This document shows positions 33,288-42,201 of a DNA stretch of 46,115 nucleotides, one piece after another. The translations under genes and the position numbers were made by a program. Each line of letters begins with the position of its first letter. Positions within the stretch are counted from its first letter, which is position 1. This stretch comes from Aromatoleum toluolicum (lineage in GTDB: Bacteria; Pseudomonadota; Gammaproteobacteria; Burkholderiales; Rhodocyclaceae). Location: contig NZ_WTVS01000047.1 in the NCBI RefSeq assembly GCF_012911005.2, positions 1 through 46,115 on the forward strand, in the 5' to 3' direction. Under the pieces are notes generated by a model, which ran no database searches, was not told where the DNA came from, and saw only the letters and a list, made by a program, of their open reading frames with translations.

Positions 33288-33736
33288 TTCTGCTCGCTCG
33301 TCCTCGTCGCTGGTACGGGTGGTACGGGTCAAAACCCATTGCAGTGAGAAGTCTGTTCTCTCTATTGCTGACGAATTCGCTGCAGACCGATATAGAGAGG
33401 TTCTTAGTAGGTGCGTAATAGAGCGTGACCCGTACCACCCGTACCAACCTCAAGGGGGCCGAAACCCAGGTTCCGCTTGGTTGTAGCCGAGTAGGTCGGA
33501 AGGCAACGGCACTCGCCCAGTGCCGTGGGTTATTGGAGCAGTACGCGCGAACGCGTGGCCGGGCGATACAGGTAGCAGCGGTCGAGAGCGGAGACGAGGA
33601 CTTGTTGCACGCATCGCGCGCCAGGTGCGCAGGCGGGCACACGATATGGGGCGCCCCCAACCGCGGACGGCGCGAAGGTTACGAAGCACACACCCCAACG
33701 CGCGATCGCAGCCAGGCGATATAGGAGGAAAACGGC
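33288..33736. other. Non-coding spacer with perfect 19-bp inverted repeat (candidate origin)
   Basis: No gene with a credible start is seen in these 449 bases. GGTACGGGTGGTACGGGTC (33312-33330) and its exact complement (33427-33445) flank a 96-base AT-richer centre holding a second inverted pair, CTCTCTAT (33358-33365) and ATAGAGAG (33392-33399). Each outer arm is two tandem copies of GGTACGGGT. A further hairpin, CGGCACT-N5-AGTGCCG, lies at 33507-33525. Position directly after the primase-helicase and the iterated nonamers suit a replication origin. Confidence 0.5.
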
Positions 33737-34228
33737 ATGCTAATGCCGATGGGCAAATTCAAAGGACAGCCGGTAGAGGCGATGACCACCGCCTACCTGC
33801 ACTGGCTGGTCTGCAACGATGCGATTCGCTTCAAGCGTTGGCCCCTCGTGGAGGAGGCCCTGCGCATCCTGCGCAGCCGGTTCGAGGACTTCGACGCGCT
33901 GCTGGCCGGGCTAAAGGTCGATAGGCCGCCGCCGCGCCGCTGGGACACGCCGGAGCGCACCGAGCAGCGCGCGAAGGAGAAGGCCGAAAAGTTGCACCAA
34001 CTCGAAGAGCGGCGGGCAGAAGAGCGTAAGCGCCGCCGGGAGGAAAGGAGCGCTCAAAGGATCCTGATGCAGATGCAGGCCCAGGCGGAAGTGATCCGCC
34101 AACGTCGGGAGGCGAGCCTTCCGCCAAGCAGCGAGCCACCGCCGGGGGTGTGGAGGGATGCCTCGTACTTCGTCCGGCAATCGCGCGAGGCGGCAGTCGA
34201 TCCCAATGACGCGAGCGACTTGGTGTAG
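33737..34228 (+). CDS. Phage protein with DUF3820-like N-terminus and charged coiled coil
   Basis: 163 residues. The first 70 (MPMGKFKGQPVEAMTTAYLH, LRSRFEDFDALL) match a short fold found in prophage-encoded proteins of the DUF3820 type. The middle is an extremely charged helix (RTEQRAKEKAEKLHQLEERR onward), probably a coiled coil, and the end is proline-rich. AGGAGG is eight bases before the ATG. Function unknown. Confidence 0.7.
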   Translation: MLMPMGKFKGQPVEAMTTAYLHWLVCNDAIRFKRWPLVEEALRILRSRFEDFDALLAGLKVDRPPPRRWDTPERTEQRAKEKAEKLHQLEERRAEERKRRREERSAQRILMQMQAQAEVIRQRREASLPPSSEPPPGVWRDASYFVRQSREAAVDPNDASDLV

Positions 34229-34238
34229 GAGCAGATCA

Positions 34239-34763
34239 ATGAGCGCATTTATCACGTTGGGCAATGCCGCCCGGCTCCTCGCCGCGGAGGGCGACGGATC
34301 CGACGACGTCGCTCTCTGGCTATCCCTGCTGGAGAGTCACGCGGACGATCTCAGAGCCGTGAGGACGTGGATCGACCGCACCCATACAGCCCTTCCTGGG
34401 GGCATTTCCTACTGGCGCAGCCCGGACCAATGGCAAATCCCTCGTGCGCTATTCCTGGCATGGTGTGACAAGCACGGGTTTCAACCGCATCGTGATGAAG
34501 AAGGCATCCCTTCCACCCGCGATACCACGCCCCACGGCGGCGCAGACCGACGCGGGAAGCAGATTGCCGTGATCCTCGAGGCCATCGGACGCAGGGGATG
34601 GAATGCGATGCGCATCCCAACGGGCGGAAAAGGGGAGATCAAATCCGACTGCCTGACCGATGCGAGGCTTTTCACTAAATCCGGCTTCGACCGTGCATGG
34701 CAGGCAGCAATTAATGCTGGGCATCTGCGCATGGAAAACCACGATACCTACGCCCGAAGATAA
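34239..34763 (+). CDS. Hypothetical phage protein
   Basis: 174 residues, no family recognised. Soluble, with several tryptophans and a C-terminal part (LEAIGRRGWNAMRIPTGGKG) that could bind DNA given its charge. TAGGAG precedes the ATG, ten bases after the previous stop. It is followed at once by a long hairpin. Confidence 0.7.
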   Translation: MSAFITLGNAARLLAAEGDGSDDVALWLSLLESHADDLRAVRTWIDRTHTALPGGISYWRSPDQWQIPRALFLAWCDKHGFQPHRDEEGIPSTRDTTPHGGADRRGKQIAVILEAIGRRGWNAMRIPTGGKGEIKSDCLTDARLFTKSGFDRAWQAAINAGHLRMENHDTYARR

Positions 34764-34768
34764 GGAGG

Positions 34769-34810
34769 GAGTGGGCATGTGCGCACCTCAAAATGCGCAG
34801 ATGCCCACTC
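34769..34810. terminator. Long hairpin after the replication-side genes
   Basis: GAGTGGGCAT-g-TGCGCA, an 8-base loop, then TGCGCA-g-ATGCCCACTC: sixteen pairs with one G-G mismatch. There is no T-run, so it may be a factor-dependent terminator, processing site or protein-binding site. It separates two gene blocks. Confidence 0.45.
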
Positions 34811-34868
34811 TGGCCGCCCACTCGCCGGCCTCGATACATTCGCCCCATCCTACAAGGGAGTCAGGCGA

Positions 34869-35153
34869 ATGCAGCGCGAACCACTCAACATCAAATTCGT
34901 GATCCCGGCCATGCCGGGGTTCTTCTCGTTGTCGCTTCTCTACGACGAGAAGGATCAGATCATCGACGCATGCAAAGAGCCTGTCGTCGGCTGGGCGATC
35001 GACCAGTACAACATCGTTTGCCCGGTGACCCCCGACAACATCGATGAGGATGCGCTGGCGACGCTGAACCCGGACGGTACCGTTCAAAGCCCTTGCGGCT
35101 CGTGGGACTCCCTTGGCGATTGGCTCGCCGAGCAGAAGGTATCTCGAGGATAA
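34869..35153 (+). CDS. Hypothetical protein
   Basis: 94 residues starting MQREPLNIKFVIPAMPGFFS. A mixed alpha/beta, acidic protein with no recognised family; segments such as PVVGWAIDQYNIVCPVTPDN suggest a compact soluble fold. AAGGGAG lies upstream of the ATG. It stands between the hairpin and the virion-type genes. Confidence 0.65.
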   Translation: MQREPLNIKFVIPAMPGFFSLSLLYDEKDQIIDACKEPVVGWAIDQYNIVCPVTPDNIDEDALATLNPDGTVQSPCGSWDSLGDWLAEQKVSRG

Positions 35154-35166
35154 CGGGGAGAGCGCC

Positions 35167-35223
35167 ATGCCCTTTGCACTCTCCACCGCCGACCTCCCCT
35201 TCCGCACCGCCAGTTCATTCTGA
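35167..35223 (+). CDS. Possible 18-codon leader peptide
   Basis: ATG with GGGGAGAGCGCC upstream encodes MPFALSTADLPFRTASSF and stops two bases before the next start (TGACCATG). That next gene has no ribosome site of its own, so translation of this short frame may feed it. Not recognised, and may be chance. Confidence 0.3.
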   Translation: MPFALSTADLPFRTASSF

Positions 35224-35225
35224 CC

Positions 35226-35684
35226 ATGTCGGCGAGACTCATTGCGGTGAATGACCGCGGTATTCGGATCGGTGAGCACCACCAGAACGCCCGTCTCACA
35301 GATGCCGAGGTGGATCTCATCCGCGAACTGCATGAGGACGAGGGCATGGGTTATGGAGAGCTTGCAAAGCGCTTCGACGTCGGCAAATCGACGATCGCTG
35401 ACATCTGCACATACCGACGCCGCGCCCAGACCATCGCCCGGTGGGTACGAATCCAGGAGAAATGCGAATTGATCGACCGCAGTGATTATCTCGACGCCGA
35501 GTCCCTGGCCGCCCACCTAGGCTACCCGAACCGGCAGGCCATGACTGCCACGCACGACCGGCTGCCCACCCCGGATACGGTCTTTGAAGGCAAGCCGCTC
35601 TGGCACAAGGACACGGCGACCGCGCTGCTCGAAATGCGATCCAGGGCAATCCACGCCGCATTCGGCGGCAAGAAGGAGATTTGA
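35226..35684 (+). CDS. Phage helix-turn-helix protein
   Basis: 152 residues. The first half carries a clear helix-turn-helix (NARLTDAEVDLIRELHEDEG, YGELAKRFDVGKSTIADICT) of the type seen in phage HNH-endonuclease-associated and packaging-side proteins. The second half (YLDAESLAAHLGYPNRQAMT) looks like a second winged motif. Two DNA-binding motifs suggest a regulator or a small-terminase-like role; neither is demonstrated. It ends directly before the virion genes. Confidence 0.65.
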   Translation: MSARLIAVNDRGIRIGEHHQNARLTDAEVDLIRELHEDEGMGYGELAKRFDVGKSTIADICTYRRRAQTIARWVRIQEKCELIDRSDYLDAESLAAHLGYPNRQAMTATHDRLPTPDTVFEGKPLWHKDTATALLEMRSRAIHAAFGGKKEI

Positions 35685-35685
35685 C

Positions 35686-38277
35686 GTGCCCCGTGTGCCA
35701 ACCCTAGACAACTTCGGCGTGATGCCGAACCAACTGCCGGGCGTGCAAGTGCGCCCGGTCGCGCCTCGCGTCGATCCCGGCCAGCAACTTGCGCAGTTCG
35801 GCGGCGCGGTGGAGCGTGCCGGCGCGAAGGTGATGCAGATCGAAGACGACATGCAGCTTCAGCAGGACCGAGCCGAAGCCAAGGACATCGATTCGCGCTT
35901 CACCGAGGGCATCAACGATCTGCAGTTCAACGCGCAGAGCGGGTATCTCACAACGCAGCAGGGCAAGAACGCCGTCGATGCCTACGAGGACACCATGCGC
36001 ACGGTCGAAAAGCTGCGGAACGATGCCATGTCGAGCACACAGAACACACGCGTGCGGGCGATGATCGGCAACGTGCTCGCCGAGCGCGCGCAGTCGGCAA
36101 CCGCCACTATGTCTCGCCACTTCGCCGCGGAAAACCGTAAGTGGCAGGTGCAGAGCAGTCAGGACCGCGCCGACGTAACGCTGCGCGACGCGGCCGCGAA
36201 CTTCGACAACCCGGACGTTTTCACCCGTTCCCTCGGCACCGCGCACGAGGAAGTCGAAGCGCAAGGCGCGCTGCTCGGCTGGGACGATGCGACGAAGCGC
36301 CTGCAGCGCGAGAAATACACCGAATCGGCCTTCAAGATGCGTTACGACGCATGGCGGCAGGTTGATCCGGCTGCTGCACTGGCGGATCTGCAGCAAAACG
36401 GCCGGCTGCTCAACCCCGTGACGCGCGATCAGATCGAGCGTGAGCTCTTCGCCGCTGCCGCCCCCGTGCTGGCGGTGCAGATCAACAAGGCCGGCGGCGT
36501 CGGCACGCTCACGGCGCCCGGATCGACCGCTTCAACCTCCCCGCGTGGCGAGCGCAACAACAATCCCGGCAACCTCGTCCGCGGCGAGACGCCGTGGGAG
36601 GGCGAGGTGCCCGGCCCCGATGCCCGTTTCGCTGCCTTTGCCACGCCCGAAGCGGGTATCCGCGCGATGGGCAAGAATCTGCTCGCCTACCAGGACAAGC
36701 ACGGCATCAACACTGTAGAGGGCATCATCTCGCGCTGGGCGCCGGCCAGCGAGAACGACACCGCCGCCTACATCCGCACCGTGGCCGGCGCGATCGGCGT
36801 CAAGCCCGATGCCGCGATCGACCTGCACGACCCGGCCACGCTGCAGGCCGTGACAAAGGCAGTTATCCGATTCGAGAACGGCCGCCAGCCCTACACCGAC
36901 CAGCAGATCGACGCGGGCCTCGCCGCGGCGACCGGCAAGGCACCGTTGCCATCTGTGCCGGCCTCGTCCGGTGCCTCCACTGCGCAGCCCTGGCGCGATC
37001 CGGCGGTGCGCACCGGCAATGCCGTCGTCGATGCGTTGCCGCCCGACCAGCGCATGCACGTCCTGCAGCTCGCACGCAGCTACGATCAGGAGGCGCTGCA
37101 GCTCGCCCGCACGTCCCTGGGCACGCGCGTGCAGGATGCGCAGTCCGAATACCTGACACGCGGCACCGCGGCCAATCCGCCGACCGAGGCGGAATTCATC
37201 CGCGCCTATGGGCAGGATGAGGGCATCACCCGGTATCGCGCACTGCAGGATACGGCGACGCTCGGGCAGCGCTTGCAGCAGATCAAGACGATGCCTGATG
37301 CGGATCTCGCCCGCCTGCTGGCGGACGCCACGCCGACAGCGGGGGACGGGTTTGCCGCCCGCCAGCGCAACTACGAGATCCTGCAGCAGGGTGTCACGCT
37401 CGTGCGCAAGCTCCGGGCCGAGGATCCGGTGCAGACGGCATTCGAGAACCCCGGATACGGTCTCGAGCCGCTCGCGCGCTTCGACGGGCCGGAAGCGCTC
37501 ACCGAACTCCGAGCGCGGGGCACGGCGATGGCACGCATCGCGCGCGACTACGCCGCGCCGCCCGCGGTGCTGACGCAGCGCGAGGCCGATCAGTTCCGCG
37601 GCTACCTTGGCGGGATGCAGGCCGTCGATAAGGCGCGCGTGCTCGAGCAGGTGACGGGGGCAGTAGGCCCCGCCGGGATGCAGGCCATCTCCGCGCAGCT
37701 CAAGGACAAGGATTCGACGCTGGCAATCGCCGGCGTGCTCGCCTCGAAGCGCACGACCTACGGCAACTCGACGGCGCGGCTCTACCTGGAAGGCAAGGAG
37801 ATGCTTGCCGAGAAGCGCGCCAAGATCGACACGTCCGCCGAGACGGGGATCCGCGCGCGGATCTTCACCGCCATCGACGGCGTGTATCTGTCGCCGCAAG
37901 GCCGCGATGCCGCCGCCGATGCCGCGTTCGCGATCTACGCCAAGCTCAAGAGCGAGGGCGACGACGATGTAGAGCGCGCGGTGAGCCTCGCCACCGGCGG
38001 GGTGATGGAGTTCAACGGCGCGAAGATCGCCAAACCCTACGGGTGGGAGGATTCGCGCTTCCGCGACGCGCTGCGAACCACCCTGCCGGCTGGGCTCGCC
38101 GCTGCAGGCGGGGAATACGTCGTCGGCAATCAGCGTGTCACTGCACAGGAATTCGCGCGGATGCTGCCAGGCGCCCGCCTGCAGACCTTCGGCGACGGTG
38201 GCTACCTCGTGAAGGCCGGCAACGACGTGGTACGCCGCGCCGACGGCAGCCCCTTCATCCTCCAAGTGGGACAGTGA
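35686..38277 (+). CDS. Internal virion-type protein with lysozyme-like insert
   Basis: 863 residues starting with GTG behind AAGGAGAT. The N-terminal 280 residues are helical and glutamine-rich, as in podovirus inner-core proteins. At about 285-400 a segment with ERNNNPGNLVRGETPWEGEV, FATPEAGIRAMGKNLLAYQD and GIISRWAPASENDTAAYIRT matches the muramidase-like part of phage structural proteins of the P5 type, which locally open peptidoglycan. The rest is long helical sequence. Role: probably part of the ejection apparatus that carries DNA through the cell envelope. The stop is followed one base later by the next ATG. Confidence 0.75.
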   Translation: MPRVPTLDNFGVMPNQLPGVQVRPVAPRVDPGQQLAQFGGAVERAGAKVMQIEDDMQLQQDRAEAKDIDSRFTEGINDLQFNAQSGYLTTQQGKNAVDAYEDTMRTVEKLRNDAMSSTQNTRVRAMIGNVLAERAQSATATMSRHFAAENRKWQVQSSQDRADVTLRDAAANFDNPDVFTRSLGTAHEEVEAQGALLGWDDATKRLQREKYTESAFKMRYDAWRQVDPAAALADLQQNGRLLNPVTRDQIERELFAAAAPVLAVQINKAGGVGTLTAPGSTASTSPRGERNNNPGNLVRGETPWEGEVPGPDARFAAFATPEAGIRAMGKNLLAYQDKHGINTVEGIISRWAPASENDTAAYIRTVAGAIGVKPDAAIDLHDPATLQAVTKAVIRFENGRQPYTDQQIDAGLAAATGKAPLPSVPASSGASTAQPWRDPAVRTGNAVVDALPPDQRMHVLQLARSYDQEALQLARTSLGTRVQDAQSEYLTRGTAANPPTEAEFIRAYGQDEGITRYRALQDTATLGQRLQQIKTMPDADLARLLADATPTAGDGFAARQRNYEILQQGVTLVRKLRAEDPVQTAFENPGYGLEPLARFDGPEALTELRARGTAMARIARDYAAPPAVLTQREADQFRGYLGGMQAVDKARVLEQVTGAVGPAGMQAISAQLKDKDSTLAIAGVLASKRTTYGNSTARLYLEGKEMLAEKRAKIDTSAETGIRARIFTAIDGVYLSPQGRDAAADAAFAIYAKLKSEGDDDVERAVSLATGGVMEFNGAKIAKPYGWEDSRFRDALRTTLPAGLAAAGGEYVVGNQRVTAQEFARMLPGARLQTFGDGGYLVKAGNDVVRRADGSPFILQVGQ

Positions 38278-38278
38278 G

Positions 38279-39652
38279 ATGTTCGACAACCTCTTCCCCG
38301 CCGCCCGCGACACATCCCTATCGCAAGTCGTGCAGCGCCCGCCCGAGCCGGACGAGCCGCCCGGCGCCTTCCAAGGATTCGGCAGCGCACTGGCCGACGC
38401 ACTGCCGCACGCCGCGAACACGTCGGCCAGCGCCTGGACGGCCATTCTCGAAGCCTACGGGCACGCGGCCGCCTTCCGCGACGCGCCGACGAACGCACTG
38501 ATCAATGACGAGGCGACGCCCGCCCCCGCAGCGCTCCGCGCTCAGACCATCGAGCGAATGGGCAACAGCGAGGCCGCGCGCCAGTTTCGCGAGCGCGCCA
38601 AGGACTTCGCGCCTGATCCTGCATCCGTAGGGCTAGCCGGCCAGATTGCGCACGGGCTCGTGTCCGGTGTGGCGAAGATGGGCGCCTACGGCATCGCCGG
38701 CCCGGTCGGCGTCGTCGGATTCGGCCTCGATCAGGGGGTGAATACCTCGCAACGACTCACCGATCAGGGCGTCGATGAGGCGACCGCTGCCGGCGCGGGT
38801 GTGATCTCCGGTGTGGCCGGCGCCGTGTCGATGGCGCTCCCGCCAGCGCTCGGGGCCACGCGGGCGCAGAGTGCGGCCGTCGGCGCTGTGGCGAACCCGG
38901 CCATGCTCGTCGCCGAGACGGGCAGCATCCGGCTGCTGCTCGAGCATGCCGACTACGACAAGATCGCAGCACAGTATCAGCCGTTCGATCCGGTGAATCT
39001 CGCGATCGCCTCGCTCACCGGCGCCGTGTTCGGTGCGGCCTTCCACCAGGGCAAGCCGGAAGCGCCGAGGCTCACCGCGGACGAACACGCCGCGCTGCTG
39101 GTGATGAACGAGGTCCGCGTGCGTGACGGTGATGCGCTCATCCGCGCGGGCGACGTTCAGGCCGCCAACGCAGCGCGCGAAGCGCAGGCGCTCGCCCGTC
39201 AGCAGCTCGATGCAGGCGAGGCGGTGAGTGTAGCGCCGCACGTCGCGCCCGATCTGGCGCAGCTCGACGCCGTGTATCAGCGCGTTCGCGACACTGCGCC
39301 GCCCCCGGAGCCACCGCCCCCCGATGCGATGGGGGATCTCGTAACGGAAGCGCCCATCGGCGCCGTCGCACCGGACAGCCCGCCCGCTGGCGGAATTCTC
39401 GACCAGGTGCGCGAAGTGGCCGCGCGCATGTTGGGCCGCGAGGAGGCACCACGCCGGGCAGACACCCCGGAGCAGATGCGGGCCTTCGAGATCGCCGCAC
39501 GCAACCCGGACACCGTGATCCGCACCGAGGACGGCGCCGAGGTCCGCGTCGCCGATCTGCTACGGCACGCCGACGACATCGAGGCACAAGCCAAGATCGA
39601 AACCGCAGCATTTGACGCGGCCGTGAGCTGCGCATTGAGGTTCCCGCAATGA
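38279..39652 (+). CDS. Virion-associated protein with glycine/alanine-rich hydrophobic segments
   Basis: 457 residues. After a soluble start come stretches with membrane-active character (LVSGVAKMGAYGIAGPVGVV, AAGAGVISGVAGAVSMALPP, LAIASLTGAVFGAAF). A proline-rich linker (PPPEPPPPD) and a charged end follow. Such profiles occur in phage ejection proteins that insert in the host membrane. No specific family assigned. It overlaps the next gene by four bases (ATGA), so the three large genes form one unit. Confidence 0.7.
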   Translation: MFDNLFPAARDTSLSQVVQRPPEPDEPPGAFQGFGSALADALPHAANTSASAWTAILEAYGHAAAFRDAPTNALINDEATPAPAALRAQTIERMGNSEAARQFRERAKDFAPDPASVGLAGQIAHGLVSGVAKMGAYGIAGPVGVVGFGLDQGVNTSQRLTDQGVDEATAAGAGVISGVAGAVSMALPPALGATRAQSAAVGAVANPAMLVAETGSIRLLLEHADYDKIAAQYQPFDPVNLAIASLTGAVFGAAFHQGKPEAPRLTADEHAALLVMNEVRVRDGDALIRAGDVQAANAAREAQALARQQLDAGEAVSVAPHVAPDLAQLDAVYQRVRDTAPPPEPPPPDAMGDLVTEAPIGAVAPDSPPAGGILDQVREVAARMLGREEAPRRADTPEQMRAFEIAARNPDTVIRTEDGAEVRVADLLRHADDIEAQAKIETAAFDAAVSCALRFPQ

Positions 39653-42096
39653 GACGAGAATGCATCCAGGCAGTGGCCGCCGCGATCGGCCGCAGTGTCA
39701 CCCAGCGCGAGGCCGAGGACATCGAGGCGCGCATCATCGAGTCGATGAAGCAGATCGCCCGCAAGGACCCTGCCGCGTGGCAGCAGCTCGGGCGCGACGA
39801 ACGTCTGCGCACTGCCGCCAAGGAAGCCGGCGCCGGACTAATGGCGGAAGCCGCGAAGCGAAAGCAGCGCGTAGCGCTCACGATTCTCGCGCACGACAAG
39901 GTGATGAACCGGTACGCGTCGCTCGTCGGTGACGGGCTCAAACCCTTTCAGGCTGTCGGGCGCGTGCTCGACGACGCCAGCCGCTTCGCGCGTGGAGTCG
40001 CCAACGAGTATTTCTCCGGCCTGATCGACACCTTCAACGCCGTGCATCCGCGCTTTCTCGGCATGGTCGAGGACGCACGCGAGGCGGCTGATCTGGTGCG
40101 CGAAGTCTTCGGCGAGCACTCGGGCAACCCGCTGGCGGCGAAGGGCGCGAAAGCCTGGCTTGAAACCGTCGAGGCGATGCGTCAGCGCTTCAACGCTGCC
40201 GGCGGTGACGTGGGTAAGCTCGACTACGGCTACCTGCCGCAGCCGCACGACGATATCCGCGTGCTCAATGCCGGGCAGGCGAAGTGGGTGAGCGATATCC
40301 TGCCGCTGCTCGATCGGTCGCGCTATGTCTCCGCCGACGGCGCGCTGCTCAACGACGCGCAGATGGTGGATCTGCTGAACCACGCATGGGAAACCATCTC
40401 GACCGGCGGACTGAACAAGGTCGAGGCCGGGCAGGGTGCCGGCGCCAGCATGCGCGCCAACCGGGGCAGCGAGCACCGCGTGATCCACTTCAAGGACGCG
40501 ACGAGCTACCTGACCTACGCCGCCAGCTACAACCGCGGGGGCGTCCTGTCGTCGATGCAGGGGCACGTTTCCCGGCTCGCGAAGGACATCGCACTGGTCG
40601 AGGAGCTCGGGCCGAATCCGAACGTGCAATGGGGTTTCCTGCGCGACACCGCAACCCGGACAGGCGATGCGGATCTCGTCGGGCCGTGGCTCGTCAGCAC
40701 GCAGAACATGTGGGACGTGCTCAACGGCAACGCCGGCAGCGTCGTGAATGTGCGCCTTGCCGAAATCGCGCAGGGGGCGCGCAATATCGAGGTGTTCGGA
40801 AAGCTCGGCAGCGCGTTCATCTCCAGCATCACCGATCTGCCGACCTACTTCGTCACCGCCAGATTCAACCGGTTGGGCTTCGTCGATCCGCTGGTGAATC
40901 TCGTCCGCGCCTTTGGCAAGGATTCGCGCGACTACGCCAACCGCGCCGGCATCGTGGCCGAATCGATCATCAGCGACATGAACCGATGGGCCGAGTCGAA
41001 CATCGGCAAGGGCTGGACGGGCAAGCTCGCCAACGCGACGATGAAGGCGAGCCTGCTGGAGGCCTGGACGGACGCAATCCGGCGGGGCTTCTCCGTCACC
41101 ATGATGGGCGCACTCGGCAAGCTCTCACGCGCTGAATGGGGCACGCTGGCGACAGGCGACCGCGCACGCCTCGAAGCGAAAGGCGTGACCGAAACCGACT
41201 TCAAGGTGTGGCGTCTGGCCGCCCCGGAGGACTGGCGCGGCAGCCAGATGCTCACCCTGCAGGCAGTGCGGGCGACTCCCGAGGGCACGCTCACCGCGGC
41301 AGGGCTCTCGCTGCGCGACCAGAATCGCGCCGTGTCGCGCCTGCTCGGCGTCATTGCCGACGAATCGGAATATGCTTCGCTCGCGCAGGATCTGCAGACG
41401 CGCGCGGCCGTCACCCGCGGGACGCAGAAGGGCACGATCGAGGGCGAATTCCTGCGCTCGCTCATGCTCTTCAAGGGCTTCCCGCTGGCGATGGTGGCGC
41501 GGCACTGGGGGCGCATGGCTGATCAGTGGCGTGTGGGCGACAAGGCCTCTGCCGTGGCCTACGGTGCGGGGCTGACGACGGCGCTCACGATCTTCGGCGC
41601 GCTCGCCATCCAGTTGAAGGATCTGATCAACGGCAAAGACCCGCGCGACATGAGCACGCCGAAATTCTGGGGTGCGGCCTTCGCCCAGGGCGGCGGCGTC
41701 GGCATCTTCGGCGACTTCCTTTACACCGGGCTGGGCGGCCAGAACCGCGCGGGAGTGCCGAACTGGATGAACCTCTTCGGGCCGGTCATCGGCAGCGGCT
41801 TCGAGGCGGTCGATCTGACCGTCGGAAACGTCGGCGAGGCGCTGCGCGGCAAGGAGACGCACGCCGGCGCCGAGGCGTTGCGCTTCGCGAAGTCGCATCT
41901 TCCGTTCATGAATCTCTGGTACGCGAAGTCTGCGATCGACCACGCCGGCCTGCAGGATCTGCAGGAATACCTCTCACCGGGCTACCTCTCGCGGATGCGT
42001 AATCGGGCGCATACCGACTGGGGGCAGGACTTCTGGTGGAAACCGGGCGAGACGCTGCCGCGCCGGGCGCCGGATCTTGCGAATGCGATCAGGTGA
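39649..42096 (+). CDS. Large internal virion-type protein
   Basis: 815 residues. An N-terminal helical region precedes a long central domain (VDLLNHAWETISTGGLNKVE, HVIHF-like EHRVIHFKDATSYLTYAAS). The C-terminal part has hydrophobic stretches (AVAYGAGLTTALTIFGALAI, GIFGDFLYTGLGG) and ends WWKPGETLPRRAPDL. The arrangement resembles the large inner-core proteins (gp16-like) found next to other ejection proteins in podovirus-type prophages. Third in the cassette, coupled by ATGA. No signal peptide. Confidence 0.72.
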   Translation: MRRECIQAVAAAIGRSVTQREAEDIEARIIESMKQIARKDPAAWQQLGRDERLRTAAKEAGAGLMAEAAKRKQRVALTILAHDKVMNRYASLVGDGLKPFQAVGRVLDDASRFARGVANEYFSGLIDTFNAVHPRFLGMVEDAREAADLVREVFGEHSGNPLAAKGAKAWLETVEAMRQRFNAAGGDVGKLDYGYLPQPHDDIRVLNAGQAKWVSDILPLLDRSRYVSADGALLNDAQMVDLLNHAWETISTGGLNKVEAGQGAGASMRANRGSEHRVIHFKDATSYLTYAASYNRGGVLSSMQGHVSRLAKDIALVEELGPNPNVQWGFLRDTATRTGDADLVGPWLVSTQNMWDVLNGNAGSVVNVRLAEIAQGARNIEVFGKLGSAFISSITDLPTYFVTARFNRLGFVDPLVNLVRAFGKDSRDYANRAGIVAESIISDMNRWAESNIGKGWTGKLANATMKASLLEAWTDAIRRGFSVTMMGALGKLSRAEWGTLATGDRARLEAKGVTETDFKVWRLAAPEDWRGSQMLTLQAVRATPEGTLTAAGLSLRDQNRAVSRLLGVIADESEYASLAQDLQTRAAVTRGTQKGTIEGEFLRSLMLFKGFPLAMVARHWGRMADQWRVGDKASAVAYGAGLTTALTIFGALAIQLKDLINGKDPRDMSTPKFWGAAFAQGGGVGIFGDFLYTGLGGQNRAGVPNWMNLFGPVIGSGFEAVDLTVGNVGEALRGKETHAGAEALRFAKSHLPFMNLWYAKSAIDHAGLQDLQEYLSPGYLSRMRNRAHTDWGQDFWWKPGETLPRRAPDLANAIR

Positions 42097-42116
42097 CGCG
42101 CCAACTGCCGAGATGC

Positions 42117-42173
42117 CTACGACTGGATGCATTGCGGGGGTTCCAGACGTGGCGCTGACTTCTTCGGAACCCG
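42117..42173 (-). repeat. Degenerate copy of the 3' end of the gene at 43139
   Basis: Fifty-three bases (42121-42173) align without gaps to 43143-43195. On the minus strand both encode an ending of the form VPKK-x2-PR-x6-IQS and stop. It seems to be a leftover 3' fragment of a second copy of that gene. Confidence 0.55.
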
Positions 42174-42201
42174 AGGGGCCGCCCATGTACTGAAACGCGA
42201 T

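Noticed and set aside
33508-33724. Short open frames in the spacer after the primase
   Set aside because: None has a credible start and family resemblance; the inverted repeats explain the region better as non-coding.
36532-38445. 637-codon minus-strand frame opposite the first virion gene
   Set aside because: Arginine/glycine-rich mirror of a GC-rich gene, with no motif and no ribosome site; the plus-strand frame has recognisable phage segments and coupling.
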